Position numbers and translations under genes: made by a program
In this document: positions 1 through 12,631 of the stretch, piece after piece
How the letters are laid out: every line of letters starts with the position of its first letter
Position numbering within the stretch: position 1 is the stretch's first letter
The notes under the pieces: model-generated
Databases searched by the model: none
What the model was told of the DNA's origin: nothing
The model's input: only the letters and a program-made list of their open reading frames with translations
Source of the DNA: Anaeromyxobacter sp.
Lineage (GTDB): Bacteria; Myxococcota; Myxococcia; Myxococcales; Anaeromyxobacteraceae
Direction of reading: 5' to 3'
Length of the DNA stretch: 64,000 bases
Assembly: GCA_016718565.1 (NCBI GenBank)
Contig: JADKCZ010000005.1
Coordinates: 310,001 to 374,000, forward strand

Positions 1-949
1 CCTCGGGCGGCGGCACGCTGAAGGGGTCTCCGGCCTGGGCCGGGGGCGGCTCGCCCTCGCCGAAGTCCACCTCGCCGAAGCCCAGCGGCGCCTGGGCGGG
101 CGCCGGCGTGAAGGCCACCGGCAGCGGCTCCTGCGGGCTGAATGGGCTGCCCCCCCCGGCCGGCGGCGCGGAGGCCGCGGCGAAGGCGTCGTCTCCGGAG
201 GCGAAGGGGCTGTCGGACGCCGCGAACGGCGTCCCGCCGGAGCCGAAGGGCGCATCGCCGGCGGTGGAGGCAGGTGCGCCGGGGGCGTAGGCCGGCTCGC
301 CGGAGGCGAAGGGGTTGCTGGTCGAGGCGAAGGCGGCGTCGTCCGGCGCGAACGGGGAGGCGCCCCCTTCGGTGGGCGGGCCGGCTTCGAACGCGGCGGC
401 GCTGCCCAGGTCCTCGGCGCCGAAGGGATCGGCCCCGAACGGCGAGCCGGCGCTGGGCTCGCCCTGGTCCACCGGCCCGGCGTCGAACGGGGAGGTCTCC
501 ACCGGCAGGTCCAGGTCGTCGCCAGGCGGCGGCAGCGGGATGGCGCCCGCGCCGGCGCGGGCCGGCGGCGGCGCGGGCAGCGGCACGGCGCCCGGAGCCG
601 GCGCGCCGGGCGCCGCGGCCCCGCCGCGCGGGAGCGGCGGCGGCAGCGGCACCGAGGCCCGCGGCAGCGGGGGCGGCGCCAGGCCGGAGCCGCCCGGCGG
701 CGCGGCGGGGAACGGCGGCGGCGCGATGGCCGCGGGCGCGGGGAGCGGGACGGCGCCCGGGGACGCGGCGCGCTGGGGCGGGGCCCCGGCGGGCGCCGGC
801 AGCGGCACCGCCCCGGGCGCGCCGCCTCCGGCCGGGCGCACCGGGAAGGCCGCCTGGCACCTGGGGCACTTCACGTTGACGCCCGTGGGCGGGATGCGCC
901 GATCGTCGATCTGGTACTCGGCGCTGCAGTGCGGGCAGGCGACCCTCAT
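1..949 (-). CDS. zinc-ribbon, low-complexity protein (3' part missing)
   Basis: The gene runs off the left edge, so only about 316 N-terminal residues are visible. The protein begins MRVACPHCSAEYQIDD, and two CxxC pairs (CPHC and CPRC, residues 5-31) form an MJ0042-type zinc finger, a domain common at the N-terminus of myxobacterial regulatory or scaffold proteins. The rest seen here is Pro/Ala/Gly-rich: four or five copies of an AVPLPAP motif, then many S/N/D-P-F-A/G motifs (SPFA, NPFA, DPFG) spaced like short linear motifs. Its ATG overlaps the stop of the upstream cNMP-binding gene (ATGA), so the two are probably co-translated. The C-terminal domain lies outside the window, and no function can be assigned. 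Confidence 0.8.
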   Translation of the reverse strand, partial: MRVACPHCSAEYQIDDRRIPPTGVNVKCPRCQAAFPVRPAGGGAPGAVPLPAPAGAPPQRAASPGAVPLPAPAAIAPPPFPAAPPGGSGLAPPPLPRASVPLPPPLPRGGAAAPGAPAPGAVPLPAPPPARAGAGAIPLPPPGDDLDLPVETSPFDAGPVDQGEPSAGSPFGADPFGAEDLGSAAAFEAGPPTEGGASPFAPDDAAFASTSNPFASGEPAYAPGAPASTAGDAPFGSGGTPFAASDSPFASGDDAFAAASAPPAGGGSPFSPQEPLPVAFTPAPAQAPLGFGEVDFGEGEPPPAQAGDPFSVPPPE

Positions 950-1776
950 GGCGGTGACCCCTCTGGATCGAAGCGGCGCTGGAGCTCGAGGTAGGCGAGG
1001 TAGTCGGTGGCCAGGGAGGCGTCGCGCCCCACCCGCCCCTCGGGCAGGAGCCTGGCGTGCAGCAGCTCGGCCTCCAGGCGGGAGGCCCGGCCGGCGGGCA
1101 GGTCGCCCACCTCGGCGAGCTCGCCGGCGGCCAGCGCGCCGAAGCGTGGGGCCAGCTCGGCGTACCGCATGTACTCGGCCACCACCGACTCCGGTGCCAG
1201 CCAGGCGCGCTCGCCGACCTGGCGCAGGAGCCGGGCCCGCTGCAGCCGCGCCACCAGGGCGGCGCCGTCGAGGGGCGCGCCGGAGCGCTCGGCCAGCCGG
1301 GCGGCGTCGAGCTCGGCGGGGATGGGCCGGAAGCCGTCCTCGCCGGGAGGCCCTGCCAGGGCGCGCAGGAGCGCCACCGCGCGGCAGGTGGCGTCGGCCG
1401 AGAGGAAGTCGCGGATCTGCCGGTTGGCCTGGCGCAGCCGGCGCGACAGGCGCGCCAGCAGGCGCAGCGCCACCTCGCTGCGCTCCGCCACCACCTGCTC
1501 GAAGGCCCCCTCGTCGAGCTCCAGGATGCGGGCCGCCTCGTCCACCACCGCGGTGGCGCTGCGCGGCTGGCGCTCGAGCAGGGCCATCTCGCCGAAGAAC
1601 TCGCCGGGGCCGAGGCGGGCCAGGGTGAGGGCCCGGCCACCGGTGCGCTTCTCGATGCGCACCACCCCGGCCTGGATGACGAAGAGGCGGCTGCCGGGAT
1701 CTCCCTCCTCGAAGATCACCGCGCCGGCGGGGAAGTCGCGCCCGTAGATGTCGGCGGCCGAGCGCTCTGAGGTCAT
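946..1776 (-). CDS. cyclic nucleotide-binding domain protein
   Basis: The 276-residue protein has an N-terminal cNMP-binding beta-roll (about residues 10-130) with the phosphate-binding-cassette pattern GEFFGEMALLERQPRSATA. It is followed by a helical C-terminal half of about 150 residues without a recognisable Crp HTH. It may therefore be a cNMP/redox-sensing effector rather than a DNA-binding regulator. The frame is open 28 codons further upstream. I chose ATG 1776 because a TAGCGT -10-like element (complement of 1832-1837) lies inside that extension, and because MTSERSAADIYGRDF leads directly into the domain. It overlaps the downstream zinc-ribbon gene by ATGA. Confidence 0.85.
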   Translation of the reverse strand: MTSERSAADIYGRDFPAGAVIFEEGDPGSRLFVIQAGVVRIEKRTGGRALTLARLGPGEFFGEMALLERQPRSATAVVDEAARILELDEGAFEQVVAERSEVALRLLARLSRRLRQANRQIRDFLSADATCRAVALLRALAGPPGEDGFRPIPAELDAARLAERSGAPLDGAALVARLQRARLLRQVGERAWLAPESVVAEYMRYAELAPRFGALAAGELAEVGDLPAGRASRLEAELLHARLLPEGRVGRDASLATDYLAYLELQRRFDPEGSPP

Positions 1777-1901
1777 GGTGTTCCAGGGAGCCGGCGCGAC
1801 CGGCGCCGGTCGAAACCCGTGGAGATCCGCGACGCTACACCCGAGGGGGCCTGCCATCAAGGAACCGGCGCCCCCGCCCCCCGGCGTGCTAGATCGGCGC
1901 C

Positions 1902-2756
1902 ATGGCCGAGGTCGGCGACATCCTGCTCGAGCGGCTGCGCGCCTGGACCTTCGCGCTGGCCGGGGCCGGCTCCCAGGGGCGGCTCGAGAAGCTGACGCCG
2001 CCGCGCAACGAGTACGGCGTCGATCCCTACGGCATGGACGTGGACTTCGCGGTGGCCGCCGCCGCCCCCTTCGTCTGGCTCTACCGCAAGTACTTCCGGG
2101 TGGAGCTGCACGGCCTGGAGAACGTGCCGTCCGACGGCCGGGTCCTGCTGGTCTCCAACCACTCCGGGCAGATCCCGCTCGACGCCGCCATGATCGAGGT
2201 GGCCCTGCTGGTGGACAAGGACCCGCCGCGGGTGCTGCGGGCGCTGGTGGAGAAGTGGGTGGCCACCCTGCCCTTCGTCTCCGCCTTCTACGCCCGCATC
2301 GGCCAGATCGTCGGCACGCCGGAGAACTGCCGGCGGCTCCTGGCCGCCGACGAGGCGCTGCTGGTCTTCCCCGAGGGGGTGCGCGGCCTCAACAAGCCCT
2401 TCAGCGAGCGCTACCGGCTGCGCCCCTTCGGCCACGGCTTCATGCGCCTGGCGCTGGAGGCGGGCGCGCCCATCGTGCCGGTGGGCGTGGTGGGCGCCGA
2501 GGAGCAGGCCCCGGCGCTCTTCGACTTGAAGCCGCTGGCCCGGCTCCTCTCCATGCCGTCCTTCCCGGTCACCCCCACCCTGCTGCCGCTGCCGCTGCCG
2601 ACCCGCTACCACCTCTGGTTCGGCGAGCCCATGCGCTTCACCGGCTCGCCCGACGACGACGACGCCGAGCTGGAGCGCAAGGTGGCCGAGGTGCAGGCCG
2701 CCGTGCAGGCGCTGCTGGAGCGCGGCCTGGCCGAGCGGACCAGCGTCTTCCTCTAG
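1902..2756 (+). CDS. lysophospholipid acyltransferase family (PlsC-like)
   Basis: This 284-residue protein is predicted to transfer an acyl chain to a (lyso)phospholipid or related acceptor at the inner membrane. It carries the acyltransferase block I catalytic motif NHSGQIPLD (H-x4-D, about residues 83-91), block III FPEGVRG (about residue 163) and block IV-like PIVPVGVVG. A hydrophobic patch precedes the catalytic block. A TAGATC -10-like element (1890-1895) ends six bases before the ATG, so the mRNA is probably leaderless. The SDR gene starts nine bases downstream, suggesting a two-gene operon. Substrate is unknown. Confidence 0.88.
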   Translation: MAEVGDILLERLRAWTFALAGAGSQGRLEKLTPPRNEYGVDPYGMDVDFAVAAAAPFVWLYRKYFRVELHGLENVPSDGRVLLVSNHSGQIPLDAAMIEVALLVDKDPPRVLRALVEKWVATLPFVSAFYARIGQIVGTPENCRRLLAADEALLVFPEGVRGLNKPFSERYRLRPFGHGFMRLALEAGAPIVPVGVVGAEEQAPALFDLKPLARLLSMPSFPVTPTLLPLPLPTRYHLWFGEPMRFTGSPDDDDAELERKVAEVQAAVQALLERGLAERTSVFL

Positions 2757-2765
2757 GCGGACCCC

Positions 2766-3710
2766 GTGGACCAGCCCGACCCCACCGACGCCCCCCAGAC
2801 CGTGCTGGTCACCGGCATCTCCGGCAACCTGGGGCGGGCGCTCGCCAAGCAGCTCCACGTGGAGGCGCGGGTGGTGGGGGTGGACCGCCGGCCGCTGCGC
2901 GACAAGCCCAAGGACGTGGAGCACCACCAGGTGGACCTGCGCAAGGCCCGGCTGGAGGAGGCCTTCCGCAAGCGCCCGGTGGACGCCCTCATCCACCTCG
3001 GCATCATGCACGACCCGCGCATGCCCTTCTCGGAGGCCCACAGCTTCAACGTGCTGGGCACCCGCAAGCTGCTCGACCTGTGCGTGCGCCACGGCGTGAA
3101 GAAGGTGGTGGTGCTCTCCAGCGCCAACGTCTACGGGCCGCTGCCGGACAACTCCAACTTCCTCACCGAGGAGACGCCGCTCATGGCGGCCGACCGCAAC
3201 AGCGACCTGCGCGACCTCATCGAGGTCGACATGTACGCGCAGTCGTTCGTGTGGCGCCACCCGGAGATCGAGACCGTCATCCTCCGGCCGGTCAACATCG
3301 TGGGCCCCACCGTGCGGAACGCGCCCGCCAACTACCTGCGCCTGCCGCGCCCGGTCACCGTCATGGGCTTCGACCCCATGGTGCAGCTCATCCACGAGGA
3401 GGACGTGGCGCGGGCGCTGGTGCTGGCGCTCAGGCCCGGCGTGCGCGGCGTCTACAACGTGACCGGGCCTGGCGAGCTGCCGCTCTCGCTCATCCTGAAG
3501 GAGCTGGGCCGCGCCCCGGTGCCGGTGCCGCACTTCCTGCTGCGGCCGGCCCTGAAGCGGCTCTTTCGCGCCGGGGTCATCTCCTTCCCGGCCGGCGAGC
3601 TCGACCACCTGCAGTACCTGTGCGTGGTGGACGGCTCGCGGGCGGCGCGGGAGATGGGCTGGACGCCGCGCTACACGCTCAGGGAGACCATCCGGAGCGT
3701 GCTCACCTGA
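2766..3710 (+). CDS. NAD-dependent epimerase/dehydratase (extended SDR)
   Basis: The 314-residue Rossmann-fold protein has the nucleotide-binding motif GISGNLGRALA near the N-terminus (about residues 18-28). It lacks the canonical YxxxK pair: SANVYG and the segment DMYAQSFVWRHP sit where the active site would be. It is therefore an atypical extended SDR of the UDP-sugar epimerase class, whose catalytic activity is uncertain. GTG start at 2766, nine bases after the acyltransferase stop, suggests joint expression and perhaps a shared role in envelope lipid or glycolipid metabolism (inference). Confidence 0.85.
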   Translation: MDQPDPTDAPQTVLVTGISGNLGRALAKQLHVEARVVGVDRRPLRDKPKDVEHHQVDLRKARLEEAFRKRPVDALIHLGIMHDPRMPFSEAHSFNVLGTRKLLDLCVRHGVKKVVVLSSANVYGPLPDNSNFLTEETPLMAADRNSDLRDLIEVDMYAQSFVWRHPEIETVILRPVNIVGPTVRNAPANYLRLPRPVTVMGFDPMVQLIHEEDVARALVLALRPGVRGVYNVTGPGELPLSLILKELGRAPVPVPHFLLRPALKRLFRAGVISFPAGELDHLQYLCVVDGSRAAREMGWTPRYTLRETIRSVLT

Positions 3711-3775
3711 CCAGGGCCGGGCCGGGCGCCCGGGCGGGCCCACCCCCTTGCCCCGCGCGCCCCGGCGGCGCGAGG

Positions 3776-4765
3776 ATGCGCCCCCTCATGATCGACCGGC
3801 TCGTCCGCGGCCTCTACCCCTCGCGCGGTCTGCGCGCCCTCTTCGTCCGCACGGGCGACACGGCCCGCATGGCCCGCATGCTGCACGGCCTCTCGCCCAC
3901 GGCGGCCCACCTCTTCGCCGAGGGGCTGGCGGCCGGGGCGCTGGTGGGCGCGCTGCAGAAGGACACCCGCGGGCGCGTCAACCTGCAGGTGGCCGGCGAC
4001 GGTCCGCTGCGCGGCCTCTTCGTGGACGCCGACCCGGAGGGCAACGTGCGCGGCTACGTGCGCGCCCCCGCCATCCACCTGCCCGGCGACCCGGCCGAGG
4101 CGGCCCGGGTGGCGCTGGGCACCTCCGGCTTCCTCTCGGTGATCCGCGACCACGGCAGCGGCCAGTTCTACCGGAGCGCGGTGGAGCTGGGCGCCGACGG
4201 CCTGGCCGGCGCGCTGCGCCGCTGGTTCACCGCCAGCGAGCAGGTGGCCACGGCGGTGGACCTGTGCGTGGTGCCGCGGGCCCCCAACCTGCCCGCCGCC
4301 GAGGGGGGCTCGCCCGGGGCCGGCGCCGAGGCGGCGCCCGAGCCGCTGGGCGACGTGGTCGGGGTGCTGGTGCAGCGGCTGCCGGGCGGCAGCGATGAGG
4401 CGGTGGCGGAGGTGCGGGAGCGGCTGCTGGCCGGCGCGCTGCGGGCCGCGCTCACCGGCGGCGGCGCCTCGGCGACCGGCCCCTCGGCGCAGGAGGTGCT
4501 GCGGGCGGTGGCCTTCGAGGGCTTCGAGCTGCTGGCCGACCAGGAGATCGCCTACCGCTGCGGCTGCAGCCTGGCGCGCGCCACCTCGGCGGTCTCGGCG
4601 CTGGGAGCCGACGGCGTGGCCGAGGTGATCGCCGGCGAGGGCAAGGCGGAGGTCTCGTGCGAGTTCTGCCACGCCCACTACGTCCTCGATCGGCCGGCGC
4701 TGGAGGACCTGGAGCGGCGGCTGCGCCAGGTCGAGCCGGAGCCGGAGCCAGAGCCGGGGCCCTGA
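3776..4765 (+). CDS. hslO: Hsp33-family redox chaperone
   Basis: The 329-residue protein matches Hsp33, the cytosolic holdase activated by oxidation that unfolds a zinc-cysteine switch. The N-terminal substrate-binding fold (residues 1-260) includes FVRTGDTARM and GRVNLQVAGDGPLRG. The C-terminal switch keeps its four cysteines as CGC (about residue 262) and CEFC (about residue 297). The acidic Glu-Pro tail EPEPEPEPGP is unusual. A GAGG stretch just before ATG 3776 supports this start; ATG 3788 is an alternative. Confidence 0.92.
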   Translation: MRPLMIDRLVRGLYPSRGLRALFVRTGDTARMARMLHGLSPTAAHLFAEGLAAGALVGALQKDTRGRVNLQVAGDGPLRGLFVDADPEGNVRGYVRAPAIHLPGDPAEAARVALGTSGFLSVIRDHGSGQFYRSAVELGADGLAGALRRWFTASEQVATAVDLCVVPRAPNLPAAEGGSPGAGAEAAPEPLGDVVGVLVQRLPGGSDEAVAEVRERLLAGALRAALTGGGASATGPSAQEVLRAVAFEGFELLADQEIAYRCGCSLARATSAVSALGADGVAEVIAGEGKAEVSCEFCHAHYVLDRPALEDLERRLRQVEPEPEPEPGP

Positions 4766-4940
4766 GGCGGGGCCGAGGGGCGGCGGGCCGGCCTGAGCGC
4801 CTGCGGACCCCCCTCCAGGCGTCGCGCCGTCGGCGCTCGCGTGGGGTCCGGGCCGCCTGCGCCGGCGGGCGAGCGGCCCGCCGCGCGTGGTAGGCTGCCA
4901 CCCCACCGCCGGCGCGCCGGCCGAGCCCCGGAGTCGAGCC

Positions 4941-5675
4941 ATCGCCACCACGAAGAAGCGCGGCCCCGCCGCGCGCCCCACGCCCACCCGGAAGCCCGCC
5001 GCGCGCCCCTCGCCCGCCCGGAAGGCCACCGCCCGCCGGCCCGCCCCGAAGCGCGCCCGTCGCGCCGCGGCGCCGTCCAGGCCGGGGCTGCCCGTCACCG
5101 ACCACCCGCTCGGCATGGGCGTGGCCGACGGCTTCGCCATGGCCCGCCTCAAGGCCCCGGCCCGCCTGTCCCGCTCGCCCAAGAAGGCGGTGCGCGAGCT
5201 GGGCTGGGCCGCCTTCGGCGAGGTGGTCCGCACCCTGGCCGCCGAGATCGGCCAGCGCTTCCGCCCCGAGGTGGTGGTGGGCATCGCCAAGGGCGGCGTC
5301 TTCGCCGGCGGGGCGCTGGCCGCCGCGCTGCAGGCCGAGTTCCTGCCGCTGCGGCTGGAGAGCCGGCGCCGCGACGCCGCCCCGCTGCCGGCGGCGGGGC
5401 CGCAGCTCCCCGACCTCTCCGGCAAGCGGGTGCTGGTGGTGGACGACGTGGCCTCCACCGGCTCCACGCTGCGCAAGGGGCGCGCCCTCTGCCGGGCCTC
5501 CGGCGCCCGCGAGGTGCGCACCGCCGTGCTGGTGAAGCGCCCCGGCGGCGCCTCGCCCGACTGGTTCGCGCTGGAGACCGACCAGCTCATCCTCTTCGGC
5601 TGGGACTACCAGCTCGACGCGGGCGGCGCCGCCAGCGCCGACCCGGGCGTGGACCCGGGCGACGTGGGCGTCTAG
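4941..5675 (+). CDS. phosphoribosyltransferase with Lys/Arg/Pro/Ala-rich N-terminal tail; possible AUC start
   Basis: A PRTase type I domain occupies about residues 80-235, with the PRPP signature VLVVDDVASTGSTL near residue 165. It may be a purine/xanthine-type PRTase or a PRPP-binding regulator. It is preceded by a basic tail of KPAARPSPARK-like repeats, typical of nucleic-acid-associating extensions in high-GC bacteria. The start is a puzzle. An in-frame GTG exists at 4887, but a TAGGCT -10-like element (4891-4896) lies downstream of it. GGAG (4930-4933) then sits seven bases before ATC 4941, which would give (M)ATTKKRGPAARP. I annotate ATC 4941 tentatively; GTG 4887 is the conservative alternative. 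Confidence 0.8.
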   Translation: MATTKKRGPAARPTPTRKPAARPSPARKATARRPAPKRARRAAAPSRPGLPVTDHPLGMGVADGFAMARLKAPARLSRSPKKAVRELGWAAFGEVVRTLAAEIGQRFRPEVVVGIAKGGVFAGGALAAALQAEFLPLRLESRRRDAAPLPAAGPQLPDLSGKRVLVVDDVASTGSTLRKGRALCRASGAREVRTAVLVKRPGGASPDWFALETDQLILFGWDYQLDAGGAASADPGVDPGDVGV

Positions 5676-5693
5676 CGGCGGCGGGAGCGCCTC

Positions 5694-9082
<3,389 letters not shown>

Positions 9083-9155
9083 GGTCGAGGACCGTGCCGG
9101 CGGAGCGAGGTCGCGGATCGAGCCGGCGGACCGAGTTCACCGTCGGGCCTCGTCG

Positions 9156-9186
9156 TGCACTCCTGAAACTGGATTGCACTCTTGAA
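9156..9186 (+). promoter_or_regulatory. direct-repeat candidate enhancer (UAS) for the sigma-54 promoter
   Basis: Two copies of TGCACTCYTGAA (9156-9167 and 9175-9186) lie 19 bp apart start-to-start, close to two helical turns. They are about 110-140 bp upstream of the -24 element at 9297, the usual distance for an enhancer of an NtrC-type activator. Binding by the activator encoded at 7640-9082 is inference. Confidence 0.5.
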
Positions 9187-9296
9187 CGATGGAGCGGGCA
9201 GCGAGACGACCGGAGTCGGCGCGCCCGGGACACCAGGCGGAGCTCAAGGGGCTGTCGTCACTGTCTTTTGTCGGCAGACGGCCAGCCCCATCCGGG

Positions 9297-9313
9297 TTGG
9301 CACCCTCGTTGCT
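9297..9313 (+). promoter_or_regulatory. sigma-54 (-24/-12) promoter
   Basis: TTGGCACCCTCGTTGCT matches the RpoN consensus YTGGCACGRNNNTTGCW at every position except the G and R after GGCAC. GG (9299-9300) and GC (9311-9312) are separated by exactly 10 bp. The predicted start is about 9324, immediately before the hairpin RNA. No protein-coding gene lies downstream on this strand before the convergent nuoN. Confidence 0.8.
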
Positions 9314-9323
9314 ACCGTATGGG

Positions 9324-9397
9324 GCTGGAAGCGCCGAGCAGCCTGTTGAGGACGGTCCCCCCCCGCCACTTCAGCTGCGCTCGGCGCTTCCTCTTTT
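9324..9397 (+). ncRNA. candidate sigma-54-dependent small RNA with terminator
   Basis: The predicted transcript starts just after the -24/-12 promoter. A 13-bp perfect outer stem pairs GGAAGCGCCGAGC (9327-9339) with GCTCGGCGCTTCC (9379-9391) and is followed directly by TCTTTT (9392-9397), giving an intrinsic terminator on the plus strand. The enclosed 39 nt can form a short inner helix (TGAGG with CTTCA) around a run of eight or more C residues, which could act as an exposed seed against G-rich sites such as Shine-Dalgarno sequences. The length is about 74 nt. It is not a tRNA(Sec): too short, and no T-arm. The alternative is only a long terminator hairpin with no function of its own, but then the promoter would have no product. 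Confidence 0.6.
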
Positions 9398-9510
9398 GAA
9401 GGGCTGCCCGCCGCGCCCGCAGGCCCCGGCCGCGCGCAGCGGCCAGGAGGCGCGGGCTGGGCAGCGCGCCGGAGGGAGCGGCCGCCCATCCCGACCCCGG
9501 ACGCAGCGAA

Positions 9511-9541
9511 GGCGCCGCAGCGAGGGCTCGCTGGCGGCGCC
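9511..9541 (-). terminator. hairpin downstream of nuoN
   Basis: GGCGCCGC+AGCGAG pairs with CTCGCT+GCGGCGCC with one bulged G and a GG loop, 42 bases past the nuoN stop on the minus strand. No T tract follows, so it may be a processing or Rho-pause barrier. The rest of 9083-9582 contains only the enhancer, promoter and small RNA described separately. Confidence 0.5.
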
Positions 9542-9582
9542 TCCTGGGGCGGCCTGGCTGCTGGAAGGGCCCCGGCGGTCGT

Positions 9583-11058
9583 CTACATCACCACCGCGCT
9601 GGCCGCCTGCGCCAGCCGCACCAGCGGGTCGCCGAAGACGCCCAGGATGGCCACCACCGCCACGGCGCAGCCCAGCGCCAGCGCCATGGTGGGCGCGGCC
9701 ACCACCGGCTCCTCGCCCTCGCCCGGCTTCATGTACATGTGGACGATGACGCGCAGGTAGTAGAAGGCGCCCAGGATGCTGGTGAGCACGCCGGTGATGG
9801 CCAGCCCGTAGAGCTCGGCGCCCACGGCGGCCTTGAAGATGTACAGCTTCCCGACGAAGCCGGCGGTGGGCGGCACGCCCGCCAGGCTGAGCAGGAAGAC
9901 CGTCATGACGAAGGCCAGCAGCGGGTTGCGCCGGGCCAGGCCGGAGAAGCGCGACAGGTCCCAGGCGCCCTTCGGCTCCTCGCCGCTGTCGCGGGACTCG
10001 ATGGCGCCCACCACGGCGAAGGCGCCGATGGCGGTGGCGGTGTAGGCGGCCAGGTAGAAGAGCACCCCGGCCAGCGCGATGGAGCGGGCCCCCTCCACCT
10101 TGGCCGAGACCACGCCCACCAGCAGGTAGCCGGCGTGGGCCACCGACGAGTAGGCCAGCATCCGCTTGACGCTGCGCTGCGGCAGGGCCAGCAGGTTGCC
10201 GAAGACCATGGTGAGGATGGCCAGCACCGTCAGGATCTTCTCGAAGGAGAGGTCGGCCACCTGGGCGCCGGTCTGCGACGAGAGGAAGATGCGCGCCAGC
10301 AGGGCGAAGGCGGCGGTCTTCACGCCGGCCGCCATGAAGGCGGTCACCGGGGTGGGGGCGCCCTCGTAGACGTCCGGGGTCCAGGCGTGGAAGGGGACGG
10401 CCGCCACCTTGAAGGCGATGCCGGAGGCCACCAGGCCCAGCCCGGCCACCAGCAGCAGGGAGCCGGCGCCGCGCCCGCCGTGCATGCCGGAGAAGAGGGT
10501 GGTGCCGGTGGCGCCGTAGATCAGCGAGGAGCCGTAGAGCAGCAGCGCCGAGGAGATGGCGCCCAGGATCATGTACTTGAAGGCCGCCTCGGAGGGGCGG
10601 CGGCCGCGCCGCTGGAAGGCGGTCAGGGCGTAGGTGGAGAGGCTCATGATCTCGATGGCCACGAAGGCCACCAGCAGGTCGGAGGCCATCCCCAGCAGCA
10701 CCATGCCGGCCGCGGCGAAGAGCGTCAGGGCGTAGTACTCGCCGCGCTCGGCGTCGCGGGCGCGCAGCCACCCGGCCGACACCAGCGCCGACAGGCCCAC
10801 GCCCATGTTGACCACCACGGTGACGAAGACGCTGAAGGCGTCCACCGTGGCCTGGCCGCCGAAGACGCTGCCGGCCGGCGGCCCCACCACGGCGAAGACG
10901 GTGGCCACCGCGGCGGTGATCATGGTGCCCACCGCCTGGTAGCCGCGCCGGCCGGAGGCGGTCAGGAAGACCTCCGACATGAGCAGCGCCAGGGCGCCGA
11001 GCGTGAGGACGGCGACCGGGGCCATGGCGGCCAGGTCGCGGACGGGCAAGCCGTTCAT
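9583..11058 (-). CDS. nuoN: NADH-quinone oxidoreductase subunit N
   Basis: This 491-residue antiporter-like membrane subunit of respiratory complex I is one of three proton-translocating subunits in the inner-membrane arm. The family pattern is present: about 14 hydrophobic helices, the conserved Glu in AIEIMSLSTYALTAF (about residue 120), Lys in EAAFKYMILGAISS, and the discontinuous-helix region HAWTPDVYEGAPTPVTAFMA. It follows nuoM by one base, so translation is coupled. It is the last gene of a minus-strand nuoLMN unit. Confidence 0.95.
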   Translation of the reverse strand: MNGLPVRDLAAMAPVAVLTLGALALLMSEVFLTASGRRGYQAVGTMITAAVATVFAVVGPPAGSVFGGQATVDAFSVFVTVVVNMGVGLSALVSAGWLRARDAERGEYYALTLFAAAGMVLLGMASDLLVAFVAIEIMSLSTYALTAFQRRGRRPSEAAFKYMILGAISSALLLYGSSLIYGATGTTLFSGMHGGRGAGSLLLVAGLGLVASGIAFKVAAVPFHAWTPDVYEGAPTPVTAFMAAGVKTAAFALLARIFLSSQTGAQVADLSFEKILTVLAILTMVFGNLLALPQRSVKRMLAYSSVAHAGYLLVGVVSAKVEGARSIALAGVLFYLAAYTATAIGAFAVVGAIESRDSGEEPKGAWDLSRFSGLARRNPLLAFVMTVFLLSLAGVPPTAGFVGKLYIFKAAVGAELYGLAITGVLTSILGAFYYLRVIVHMYMKPGEGEEPVVAAPTMALALGCAVAVVAILGVFGDPLVRLAQAASAVVM

Positions 11059-11059
11059 G

Positions 11060-12631
<1,572 letters not shown>

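Noticed and set aside
1777..1860. N-terminal extension of the cNMP-binding protein (MMAGPLGCSV...)
   Set aside because: Contains a -10-like element and unconserved sequence; ATG 1776 is more likely.
9327..9391. tRNA(Sec) gene near selB
   Set aside because: Only 65 nt, no T-arm or anticodon arm, stem of 13 perfect pairs and a T-rich tail: terminator or small RNA, not tRNA.
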